NCBI GenBank assembly: GCA_021409285.1
Contig: JAGFND010000005.1
Coordinates: 1-43,820 of the forward strand
DNA from: Candidatus Methanoperedens sp.
GTDB lineage: Archaea; Halobacteriota; Methanosarcinia; Methanosarcinales; Methanoperedenaceae
Length of the DNA stretch: 43,820 bases
Reading direction: 5' to 3'
The first letter of the stretch is position 1, and each line of letters opens with the position of its first letter. A program made the translations under genes and the position numbers. A model generated the notes under the pieces. The model had not been told where the DNA came from, made no database searches, and worked only from the letters and a program-made list of their open reading frames with translations. Positions 33,689 through 41,800 of this stretch are shown piece by piece.

Positions 33689-34846
33689 ATGTACCTCACC
33701 TCTGGCGAAGAAAAGCTATTGAACGGAGAGCTTGGCCCCACATATCAGAAAGCCATTGAGATACTCGCTGCCCTTGGCGACATTTACGGCGCCGACAGGC
33801 TGATCCCGATAAAGAGCGCCCAGATAGCCGGTGTATCGTACAAGACCATTGGTGATGCGGGCCTTGAATGGATATCTGATCTCAAAGGAAAAGTAGTTGT
33901 GCCATCGATCCTGAATCCTGCAGGAATGGATATGGAATGCTGGCAGGAGATGGGAATAAGCCAGGAATTTGCCGATAAACAGAAAGAGATCATAAAAGCA
34001 TACGATGCGCTTGGCGTGAAAACTGAATGCTCATGCACGCCATATAACATTTTCGACGATCTTGCTTCCTTTGGCGATCATATCGCGTGGAGTGAATCCT
34101 CAGCCATCTCATACGCCAACTCCGTAATCGGGGCGCGTACGAACAGGGAAGGGGGACCAGGTGCGCTCTCGGCGGCTCTCATCGGAAAAACACCGAATTA
34201 CGGGTTCCATCTGGATGAGAACAGGAGCCCAAATATTTTTATTGAGGTTGAGGCAAATCTTCAGGGTTCTGATTACGGTGCACTTGGCTACATCGTTGGG
34301 GAAATGGTCGGGGACAAAGTGCCGTTTTTCAGGCTCGGATCAACGCCATCAAAGGATGAACTCAGATCACTTGGCGCGGCTATGGCAGCATCCGGAGCTG
34401 TTGCCCTGTATCACGTTCAGGATGTCACGCCTGAAGCAGTAAAGTATGAAGCTCCGGATGAAAAACTGACGATCGAAGAAAAACAGATAAAAGAGGTTTA
34501 TTCCACGGGTGAACCCGACATTATAGCATTCGGCTGTCCACATTCGAGCGTTAGCGAACTTGAAGAACTCGCGCGCCTGCTTGACGGGAAAAAAGTAACA
34601 AAGGAAGTATGGATATGCACTTCGCGAGCCATAAAGAATAAAAATCCTGAACTGATAAAACTCATCAAAAAAAGCGGTGCGAAAGTCTTCTGTGATACAT
34701 GTATGGTAGTGTCGCCAGCAAGTGAGAGGTTTAAATGCATGATGATAAATTCTGGCAAAGCTCATAAATATGTGCCCAACCTGTGCGGGATAAAGAGCAT
34801 AATGGCTACGACTGAGGAGTGTGTGCGAGCAGCGATCTCGAATTAA
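33689..34846 (+). CDS. aconitase X / phosphomevalonate dehydratase large subunit
   Basis: The 385-residue DUF521 protein is the catalytic subunit of the Fe-S hydrolyase that converts mevalonate 5-phosphate to trans-anhydromevalonate phosphate in the archaeal mevalonate pathway. ECSCTPYN, FGCPHSS and CDTCMVV hold the candidate cluster cysteines, and GKTPNYGFH and GLEWISDLKGKVVVPS are family segments. A TATA-like TGTATTATTA lies about 25 bases before ATG 33689. The DUF126 small subunit, often adjacent, is not present; a TPR gene follows after 10 bases. Confidence 0.9.
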   Translation: MYLTSGEEKLLNGELGPTYQKAIEILAALGDIYGADRLIPIKSAQIAGVSYKTIGDAGLEWISDLKGKVVVPSILNPAGMDMECWQEMGISQEFADKQKEIIKAYDALGVKTECSCTPYNIFDDLASFGDHIAWSESSAISYANSVIGARTNREGGPGALSAALIGKTPNYGFHLDENRSPNIFIEVEANLQGSDYGALGYIVGEMVGDKVPFFRLGSTPSKDELRSLGAAMAASGAVALYHVQDVTPEAVKYEAPDEKLTIEEKQIKEVYSTGEPDIIAFGCPHSSVSELEELARLLDGKKVTKEVWICTSRAIKNKNPELIKLIKKSGAKVFCDTCMVVSPASERFKCMMINSGKAHKYVPNLCGIKSIMATTEECVRAAISN

Positions 34847-34856
34847 TATAATAATT

Positions 34857-35630
34857 ATGGCATTTTCTTCTGACCTTTTAAGAAAAAAGAGAAACTCGCT
34901 CAAAAATCTTTCCGGGGGCAAAGATGAGTCTTCATGCTTATTTGTTAAAACAGGGAATTCACTTATTAAAAATGGCAGGTTTGTTGAAGCCATCTGGTAT
35001 TTCAATAAAGCCCTTGAAATATATCCGGATTCCCCTGAGATCTGGAACAACATGGGTTTGGCAATTTCCAGAACAGGAAGGCTTGCAGAAGCAATTACAT
35101 GTTATAATATAGCACTGAAAGATAAACATGATGATGTGGAAGTGATTTATAATAAAGCTCTTGCACATGAGGAACTTGGGCAGTCTGGCGAAGCCATCAA
35201 ATGCTATGATAAACTGCTTGAAAAGAATTCCCTGGACGCTGTAGCATGGTGCAGTAAAGGGGATGTGCTGTTTGAAAGCGGTAATTTTGAAGAAGCTATC
35301 ATCGCATATGAGAGATCGATCAAACTCGACCCAAAGAATGAGATCTCGTGGAATAACATGGGATTTACACATGTAAAACTCAATAACCTTTCTGAGGCGA
35401 TCGATTCTTATGAAAAAGCGCTTGAAATAAATCCGAAAATAGAAAAGATATGGAGCAATAAAGGTCTTGCGCTGGCAAAATTGAGAGATAGTGAAAAGAA
35501 GCTTGATCTCCAAAAAATAGCGGTTTCCATTCGCTCAGAAGGTTCAGAAAAAGAGTCCGGGGAATTTCTTCGTGCTGGTCTGCGATCGATAGAGAGATCA
35601 AAGAATATGAAGGAAGATTTAGATTTGTAA
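34857..35630 (+). CDS. tetratricopeptide repeat protein
   Basis: The 257-residue protein is built from about five 34-residue TPR units (roughly 28-60, 61-94, 95-128, 129-162, 163-196) with a partial sixth. Consensus positions such as AIxYFNKALEIYPDSPEIW, NMG and AIxxYEKALEINP are clear. There is no signal peptide or enzymatic domain. ATG 34857 is taken, 10 bases after the aconitase-X stop. TPRs mediate protein contacts; the partner is unknown. Confidence 0.85.
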   Translation: MAFSSDLLRKKRNSLKNLSGGKDESSCLFVKTGNSLIKNGRFVEAIWYFNKALEIYPDSPEIWNNMGLAISRTGRLAEAITCYNIALKDKHDDVEVIYNKALAHEELGQSGEAIKCYDKLLEKNSLDAVAWCSKGDVLFESGNFEEAIIAYERSIKLDPKNEISWNNMGFTHVKLNNLSEAIDSYEKALEINPKIEKIWSNKGLALAKLRDSEKKLDLQKIAVSIRSEGSEKESGEFLRAGLRSIERSKNMKEDLDL

Positions 35631-35656
35631 GATATTCTCAATATGTGGGTATGATA

Positions 35657-37741
35657 TCATGCTGCGGGGAGAAATTCCTTTCCTGCAATCTTTTCCGCTG
35701 CCCTGAAAGCTATAGCAGCAATTGTTAGAGTTGGGTTCACTCCTACGGTGTCCGGGAAAACTGATCCATCTATAACATAAAGGTCGGGGTAAATCCTGGT
35801 CTTGTTCGATGAGCCGTCATTCCAGAATACATGGCCATAGCTGTCCACGACGCCATTTTCAATGTTATCCCCCATCGAACATCCTCCCAGGGGATGCAGG
35901 ACCACAGTCGAACTGCTCCCGGGTTCATCAAACTTCCAAAGAGGTGTGAATACCCTTTCCTCTCCTCCTTTTTCGATCTTTCCAGCTAATTTCTTCATTC
36001 CATCTAAAATGTCAGTGAATACCTTGTTGTTCTCTTGTGCTGACCATTCTATAAACAACTTCTCACCGGGGTCATTCTTATTCTCCATGTCTTTCCATTC
36101 CGGTTTTAGTTTCAGGATTCCAGGTATTTCACCATTGCCCATGCAAGAAAAGACAAAGAACTTTGAAAGGCGCTCCTCCGGGGTTGCATATGGATTTGCA
36201 TAATCAGTAGTTGCAAAAGTTAATAAACGCTCCATGAACCAGCGCGTGGTCTCATCTTCGATAGTTCTAATCTTAAGAATATTTCTAAGTACATTCCTCA
36301 CTTTATCATCATTCCATGCCTTTGATAATAGACTGGCCTGTTTTGTAAGTGATAATTTCCTGAAGATCAAGTCCATAGCCCCGAATCTATACAACAACCT
36401 TATATCTTGAGTTAAATTCTTCCAATAACTTCCCCCGATTTTTCCTTCTAAATCTGCGGTTAATTCAAGTATTGTGGCAAATGCAGGAGCAACCATCTTT
36501 GGAATTGTCGAATCTTCGATAGTATAAGCGAACTCCCTTTCTTGGGTCTTGAATGAGATGTGTGCTGTGTTTATAGGACCTCTTGTTATATCTATTAATC
36601 TGTTTTGAAGGGTCATGAAGCCAATCATATCACCATTTGTAAAGAACTTTTTTCCAAGAGTTTCACTCAATTTCAGGTGATTTTTTTCTTTGCATTTCAT
36701 TAGCACTTCATTAGAACCAAGAGTTCCTGCAGCAATTACAAGTATTTTTGCTCGCATATTTTTTGATTTTCGTTCCTCGGTTTCAGGATCATACTGAAAA
36801 TAACTGATAGTATATTTGTACTCCTCTTTTTCGTTGAATTCAATATCATATACCTCGCTAAGTTCATTTATTTCTAGCGGTTTCGGCGCAGCCGGAGGTT
36901 TAGGGTTCATGGCCTCAACAAACTTTTTGCTGAATGTATGCCTCGCTCCCGGAATGCATCCTAAAACACATCTTCCCTGTCTCTGGCAATCATTATTCTG
37001 CTTCAATAATCTCTCCACTTCTTGAGGAGAAGGTTGTGATACACCAAACAGTCCACCCGGTAGATTTGTTATCGATAAATCAGCATCAAAATCCCCAGTT
37101 TTTTTGCCGTCCTCGATTTTTGTATTGACTATATTTTGATTGCCTTCATCTATGAGTGCCTGTCCTGCTTCCTGAAAGACTTTGGTTTTTTCAAGCTTGT
37201 TCCCGCTTAATCCGGCATTAGTTGTTATCTTATTTACCCCGATGAAGGCTTTTGCAATATCAAAGTAATCTTCTAATTTTTTACCTTCTGATTGCATTGG
37301 CCAATCCCGATAAACACTCGGGTGAGGCGGTAACGTTACATTAGAATATATAAGTGAACCTCCCCCCAGGCCGCTAGCACAAATAACAGAAACATTGCCA
37401 AGAATCCTGAGATCGTAAAGACCTGTTTTACTCAACTCCCTTGCAGTTGATAAAAGCTCAAGAATCCCATTAACACTATCCGGATGAGCCCAAAAATGGT
37501 ACGGTTTCTTGCCATCTTCCAGAAATTCACGTATGTTAGGATTGGCTCTCCGTTTCTCCTTGGGGGTATAGTTCAATTCATGTGATATCCACCACTCACC
37601 CCGCTCCAGAACACAGACTTTCTTGTTTGTATGGTTATTTGAATTGTCATTTTCAAATTTATTCGCCAGAGAAAGGGCAAGTATTGTGCCGCCGAATCCG
37701 GAACCAACTACCACAGCTTCGAATTTATCATCTTGTGTCAT
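35657..37741 (-). CDS. large GMC-family (cholesterol-oxidase-like) flavoprotein oxidoreductase
   Basis: The 694-residue FAD enzyme has an N-terminal Rossmann motif VVVGSGFGGTILALSLA, a GLGGGSLIYSNV FAD loop, CX5CX3C at Cys252, 258, 262 (CQRQGRCVLGC), and the C-terminal HPLGGCSMG...VIDGSVFPDTVGVNPTLTIAA typical of GMC oxidoreductases. Such enzymes oxidise alcohols, often sterols or terpenoids; the substrate here is unknown. It has no signal peptide or membrane helix. TATATATTTA (~37812-37821) and GAGGAA before the ATG give a single-gene unit. The AT-rich look and mostly bacterial relatives of this type suggest lateral transfer. Confidence 0.88.
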   Translation of the reverse strand: MTQDDKFEAVVVGSGFGGTILALSLANKFENDNSNNHTNKKVCVLERGEWWISHELNYTPKEKRRANPNIREFLEDGKKPYHFWAHPDSVNGILELLSTARELSKTGLYDLRILGNVSVICASGLGGGSLIYSNVTLPPHPSVYRDWPMQSEGKKLEDYFDIAKAFIGVNKITTNAGLSGNKLEKTKVFQEAGQALIDEGNQNIVNTKIEDGKKTGDFDADLSITNLPGGLFGVSQPSPQEVERLLKQNNDCQRQGRCVLGCIPGARHTFSKKFVEAMNPKPPAAPKPLEINELSEVYDIEFNEKEEYKYTISYFQYDPETEERKSKNMRAKILVIAAGTLGSNEVLMKCKEKNHLKLSETLGKKFFTNGDMIGFMTLQNRLIDITRGPINTAHISFKTQEREFAYTIEDSTIPKMVAPAFATILELTADLEGKIGGSYWKNLTQDIRLLYRFGAMDLIFRKLSLTKQASLLSKAWNDDKVRNVLRNILKIRTIEDETTRWFMERLLTFATTDYANPYATPEERLSKFFVFSCMGNGEIPGILKLKPEWKDMENKNDPGEKLFIEWSAQENNKVFTDILDGMKKLAGKIEKGGEERVFTPLWKFDEPGSSSTVVLHPLGGCSMGDNIENGVVDSYGHVFWNDGSSNKTRIYPDLYVIDGSVFPDTVGVNPTLTIAAIAFRAAEKIAGKEFLPAA

Positions 37742-37904
37742 AATGTATTCCTCTATTTTTTTGACGTTTCTTCATATTCTGTGACATAAATTTTCCCTTC
37801 TCACTCGCTAAATATATATTGCTGTCTCTAATAGCATATTTGACTTTGCAGTGTATAAAAGTTTGCAAACGATCGTTATCTTAAGAACACATGCACTTTT
37901 TTTA

Positions 37905-39614
37905 TCACTTATGCGTATAATACGCCACAACCTGGTCACCACTGGCGCTGTCTATCCTCACGAACCCGAATCTTTCGAACTGAACGACGTTATCAAGTTC
38001 CTTTTCCATCCCACGTTCACCGATCCCATTATATTCGCCATCTGGCGAAATGACTTTGACCTTCAGCCCGTCAGGGGGAACCCAGTGGATGATCCGGGCC
38101 TTCTCTTTCCTGACAAGATCCATATCTGTCCCTATGAATTTCACGGATAAAGGTGCGACACCTGTTATCTCGATATTGTACAGGTCTTTCAGACGCAATC
38201 TTTCGCCCCCTCTCAGGGTCTGAGCATCTGCATTACAGATGCATACGGTCGTTCCCACAGGGATTTCCCTCATCCCTCCCCGAGAAGGATGAAGCGGCGC
38301 CTTTGCAACCTTTGGTTGCGCACCTTCAACTTCAAGTTCCACCGGGTCCCACACAAAGAAATACCTGTTCGCTATAGGGTCGACTATCTTCCTGTTCTCT
38401 GCGTAAAGAGTATCGAGACTTAGACTTATATCGGTTTCGCCAAGACCCAGATCGATCATGAATTTGCGCAGCGCTTCGGGTCGTATCCCCCGTCTCCTGA
38501 GCGCCCTTATTGTCGGTACCCTGGGGTCATCCCATCCAGTATATGTCCCTTGCGCTATCGCCTTTTTCAGGCCGCTCGTACTTAATTTCCCGAATTCGTG
38601 TATCTGCACACGCCCCCAGTGAAGGGTTTTTGGGTATGTCCATCCCATATACTTATAGACATACCTCTGGCGTGTTTCACTGTCAATGAGGTCTTTCCCT
38701 CTGATAATAAGTGTTGTCCCGATGAGATGGTCTTCGACTGCACCTTCAAAATCAAGAAGAGGCCATGCATTATATTTATCTGCAACTTCAGGTCTCGGAT
38801 GCGGTGTCTTTATTATGCGAAAAGCTACCCAGTCCCTTATCGCAGGGTCTTTATGGGCGATATCTGTCTTGATGCGAAGCACTGCTTCCTGTTCTTTGTA
38901 TTCGCCAGATAGCATCTTTTTCCATGCTTCAAGGTTTTTCATTTCTCCCTGATCCCTGTGAGGGCATGCTTTCTTTTCATCTTTCATGGCTTTGAAAGCC
39001 TCCTGCTCGCAGAAACAGACGTATGCATCTCCTTTCATAATGAGCTCTTCTGCGACTTCGTAATATTTCGGGATCCTGTCTGAGGCCACGATCACTTCAT
39101 CTGGTTTTGCCCCGAGCCATTCGCAGTCATCAAGATACCAATCATAAGCCTCAAGCATCGGCCGCTTGGTGGCAGGATCCGTATCATCAAAACGAATTAT
39201 CAGCCTGCCATTATAATTTTTCGTATATTCCGAGTTCACTACTATTCCGCGCGAACTGCCGATCGTAGGCGGACCATTTGGATTTGGGGCGAACCTCATG
39301 ACAAGCTCGCCATCAATATCAAGAGGTGGCAGACCTTTATCCGGTTCTTTCTTTTCTTTCAGTTCGGCGATAAGCAATGGAGCGATCCGGGTCAATTCTT
39401 CCTGTCTGGATTCGGGTGACATTTCCTCTATCTCACACAGGACTTCCGCTACAAGAGAATTGATCTCTTTAGCCCGGGAACGAAGTTCAGGGTTTGACAT
39501 GACTTTGCCCATAACAGCCCCTGCCTGCGGGGTCTTACTATATTTAACTGCATTCTGCAAAGCATATTTCTTAATAATTATTCTTATCTCATCAATGGTT
39601 GGCATCGGGTTCAT
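37905..39614 (-). CDS. gltX: glutamyl-tRNA synthetase, archaeal non-discriminating type
   Basis: The 569-residue class I synthetase has an archaeal N-terminal extension (~1-100), a HIGH-like motif in FAPNPNGPPTIGSSRG and a KMSKS-like GKLSTSGLKK, plus the GlnRS-like beta-barrel anticodon domain. In archaea it charges both tRNA-Glu and tRNA-Gln, the latter being amidated by GatDE. ATG 39614 is preceded by AGGATC; ATG 39605 is the alternative. It shares a short AT-rich promoter region with the PRC-barrel gene. Confidence 0.95.
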   Translation of the reverse strand: MNPMPTIDEIRIIIKKYALQNAVKYSKTPQAGAVMGKVMSNPELRSRAKEINSLVAEVLCEIEEMSPESRQEELTRIAPLLIAELKEKKEPDKGLPPLDIDGELVMRFAPNPNGPPTIGSSRGIVVNSEYTKNYNGRLIIRFDDTDPATKRPMLEAYDWYLDDCEWLGAKPDEVIVASDRIPKYYEVAEELIMKGDAYVCFCEQEAFKAMKDEKKACPHRDQGEMKNLEAWKKMLSGEYKEQEAVLRIKTDIAHKDPAIRDWVAFRIIKTPHPRPEVADKYNAWPLLDFEGAVEDHLIGTTLIIRGKDLIDSETRQRYVYKYMGWTYPKTLHWGRVQIHEFGKLSTSGLKKAIAQGTYTGWDDPRVPTIRALRRRGIRPEALRKFMIDLGLGETDISLSLDTLYAENRKIVDPIANRYFFVWDPVELEVEGAQPKVAKAPLHPSRGGMREIPVGTTVCICNADAQTLRGGERLRLKDLYNIEITGVAPLSVKFIGTDMDLVRKEKARIIHWVPPDGLKVKVISPDGEYNGIGERGMEKELDNVVQFERFGFVRIDSASGDQVVAYYTHK

Positions 39615-39662
39615 AATGATCCTGGCATGATATTAAACTTCTTCGGAAAATCGAATCAATAA

Positions 39663-39674
39663 AGTTTATATTGG
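39663..39674. promoter_or_regulatory. TATA element between gltX and the PRC-barrel gene
   Basis: AGTTTATATTGG lies between the divergent genes and reads as a TATA box on both strands. Counting 26 bases gives starts about 30 bases before gltX and about 10 before the PRC-barrel gene. Confidence 0.4.
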
Positions 39675-39704
39675 ATTCCTTCATATTCAGGTTAGGTGAT
39701 ATTG

Positions 39705-40004
39705 ATGCAGGCAGAGGTTTCAACATTGTTCGGTTTGAACATTTATACCGAAAAAGGCATATATATTGGAAAAGTAAATGATGTGGTTCTTAATGTGGGA
39801 GATAAAAAAGTATCGGGTCTTGCGGCAGGAAAATTGAATCCTGATATGTTCGATATGACAGGCAAAGGAGTCGTTATTCCCTACAGATGGGTCACTGCTA
39901 TTGCTGATGTTGTACTTATCAGGCACGTCAAGGACCAGTTCAAGAAACCTGAAGAGATCCCTGAGGATTATAATATTTCAGATGAAGAAGAGGAAGAAAA
40001 ATAA
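39705..40004 (+). CDS. PRC-barrel domain protein
   Basis: The 99-residue protein is a single PRC-barrel (STLFGLNIYTEKGIYIGKVNDVVLN... to IPYRWV) with an acidic tail ending in Asp/Glu repeats. Archaeal PRC-barrel proteins of this size bind RNA-related machinery or cell-division proteins (the CdpB type); the role here is unproven. ATG 39705 was chosen because AGGTGAT (39694-39700) matches the archaeal anti-Shine-Dalgarno and sits 4 bases before it; a GTG at 39696 lies within that site. Thg1 follows after 3 bases. Confidence 0.85.
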   Translation: MQAEVSTLFGLNIYTEKGIYIGKVNDVVLNVGDKKVSGLAAGKLNPDMFDMTGKGVVIPYRWVTAIADVVLIRHVKDQFKKPEEIPEDYNISDEEEEEK

Positions 40005-40007
40005 TTT

Positions 40008-40760
40008 GTGGCTTTTTCAGAAAAAGAGATGAAGGATAGAGAGATCTATTCTGATCTCCGGATATTCCCTCCTTTTGCTGTGCGGATCGATGGCCGCGGA
40101 TTTCATCGCGTTCTGGGGGAACTGGAACTTGAAAAACCATATGATGAACGATTCGCTCATGCGATGGCCGATTCTGTAGAGTCTTTATTCAAAGAGAGCG
40201 GATTAAACCCTCTGTTTGCATTTATTTTTTCTGATGAAATAAACTTATTTTTTTATGAGATGCCCTATAATAACAGGATAGAGAAGATCGATTCGATCAT
40301 TCCATCCTTCATTTCTTCGGCCCTTACGATCAAGCTGGACATGAAAAAACCCATATCATTTGATGGAAGGGTGATCCTCCTTGGAAAAGAGGATATTTAC
40401 CGATATCTTTTATGGAGGCAATCCGAGACATGGAGAAATCATGTCAGCTCATATGGATATTATACGCTGCTAAAAAGTGGAATGACAGAAAAGGAAGCTG
40501 CAGAGCGTCTCAAGAATATGAGATCAAACTCTCTCCACGAACTTGTATTCCAGCACGGCATCAATCTTGCGGAAACACCCGGATGGCAAAGATGCGGCAT
40601 ATTGATTTACAGGGAAAAATATTATAAGCATGGCTATGATCCCATAAGAAAAATCGATGTGACAACTCAAAGAACAAAAGTAATACAGGAATGGGCGACC
40701 CCGATTTTCAGGACGGAAGATGGGAGAAGACTTGTCGAGAAGATTATTGGTTTTTCTTAA
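40008..40760 (+). CDS. tRNA-His guanylyltransferase / Thg1-like 3'-5' polymerase
   Basis: The 250-residue protein has the Thg1 palm motifs RIDGRGFHR (residues 26-34, Asp28) and FSDEINLFF (Ser75-Asp76-Glu77), which bind the two catalytic metals. Archaeal Thg1 proteins add or repair nucleotides at tRNA 5' ends in the 3'-5' direction using templated pairing. GTG 40008 is given; ATG 40029 (MKDREIYSDLR) is equally plausible and nearer the usual family start. It is coupled to the PRC-barrel gene and overlaps the PAS gene by 70 bases. Confidence 0.92.
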   Translation: MAFSEKEMKDREIYSDLRIFPPFAVRIDGRGFHRVLGELELEKPYDERFAHAMADSVESLFKESGLNPLFAFIFSDEINLFFYEMPYNNRIEKIDSIIPSFISSALTIKLDMKKPISFDGRVILLGKEDIYRYLLWRQSETWRNHVSSYGYYTLLKSGMTEKEAAERLKNMRSNSLHELVFQHGINLAETPGWQRCGILIYREKYYKHGYDPIRKIDVTTQRTKVIQEWATPIFRTEDGRRLVEKIIGFS

Positions 40761-41779
40761 CTGATGGCATATCAAAAGATTTAAGTGTTCATGACTATAT
40801 AGATATTTATATAAAATGGTATGAGGTATCAACGTTTGAAGATCTAACAATTAGAGTCAAAGACTTTGCAAAAAGCTTTGTAGATACAATTCATGAGCCT
40901 TTTCTGCTCCTGGATAAAGACAAGAAGGTAATATATGTCAACAGAAGCTTCTGTGATACTTTCAAAGTGACAGTTGATGAAACTATAGGAAATGTACTTT
41001 ATGATATTGGAAAACGGGAATGGGATATCCCTAAACTTCGGACATTATTCGATGATTTTCTTCAAAAGAAAAAGGACTTCAATGGCTTTGAAGTAGAGCA
41101 TAATTTCCCAACCATTGGTCACAAAATAATGATGCTAAATGCCCGGATTATCGAAGCAGAAGGGAGACCTGAACATATAATTCTTCTCGCCATAGAAGAT
41201 ATCACAGATATCAGGAAAAAGGAAAATGAATTGAAAGAGTATGAAGCCCGTTACAGACGTTTCTTTGAGACCGCACATGACGGACTATTGCTCATCGACT
41301 ATAATACTGGACGAATAGTTAATTCTAACCCGGCCATCATCAGTATGCTGAATTATTCAGCGGAAGATTTTAAGGGAAAATCTCTCCATGATGTCGGTCT
41401 AATTAATGAGGTAGAATTCCAAAATGTTCTTTTGAATTTGAAAGATTTTGGATTCGTCTATTTTGATTATTTCCTGGCAAAAACTAAAGAAGGAAAAACA
41501 ATTGATACTGAAATTTATTTAGTTGACCGAACAAAATTAATTCAATGCAATGTTCGTGACATAACAGAGCGAAAGAAAACGGAGAATGAATTGCGCATAT
41601 ATCATGAAAATCTTTCAGAACTGGTCACAGAGAGAACCAGGGAACTTAATGCCAAGATTCATGAGCTTGAGACTTTTAACAAGGTGTTTATAGGGCGTGA
41701 ATTGCGGGTGATAGAACTAAAAAAATTAGTTGAGGAACTTGAAAAAGAGGTCGCATCTTTGAAAAAATCTGTGTTATGA
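40691..41779 (+). CDS. PAS-domain protein without kinase domain
   Basis: The frame encodes two PAS domains (roughly residues 55-170 and 185-295) followed by a coiled coil from about 300 (ELVTERTRELNAKIHELETF), and it stops without a histidine kinase, GGDEF or output domain. The only in-frame ATG before the first PAS is 40691, inside Thg1, giving a 70-base overlap; downstream candidates are absent or non-standard. It may start there, use an unusual start, or be a remnant of a longer sensor. The stop is 21 bases from the convergent histidine kinase gene. It probably works as a sensor or dimerisation partner. Confidence 0.75.
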   Translation: MGDPDFQDGRWEKTCREDYWFFLTDGISKDLSVHDYIDIYIKWYEVSTFEDLTIRVKDFAKSFVDTIHEPFLLLDKDKKVIYVNRSFCDTFKVTVDETIGNVLYDIGKREWDIPKLRTLFDDFLQKKKDFNGFEVEHNFPTIGHKIMMLNARIIEAEGRPEHIILLAIEDITDIRKKENELKEYEARYRRFFETAHDGLLLIDYNTGRIVNSNPAIISMLNYSAEDFKGKSLHDVGLINEVEFQNVLLNLKDFGFVYFDYFLAKTKEGKTIDTEIYLVDRTKLIQCNVRDITERKKTENELRIYHENLSELVTERTRELNAKIHELETFNKVFIGRELRVIELKKLVEELEKEVASLKKSVL

Positions 41780-41800
41780 TTTTTCATATTGCCTGCGAGG

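Noticed and set aside
34367-35053. Minus-strand open frame across the aconitase-X and TPR genes
   Set aside because: It is a shadow of two well-supported plus-strand genes.
37861-37870. Palindrome GTTTGCAAAC near the 3' end of gltX
   Set aside because: It is only 10 bases, AT-flanked and downstream of a gene rather than at a promoter; it could easily occur by chance.
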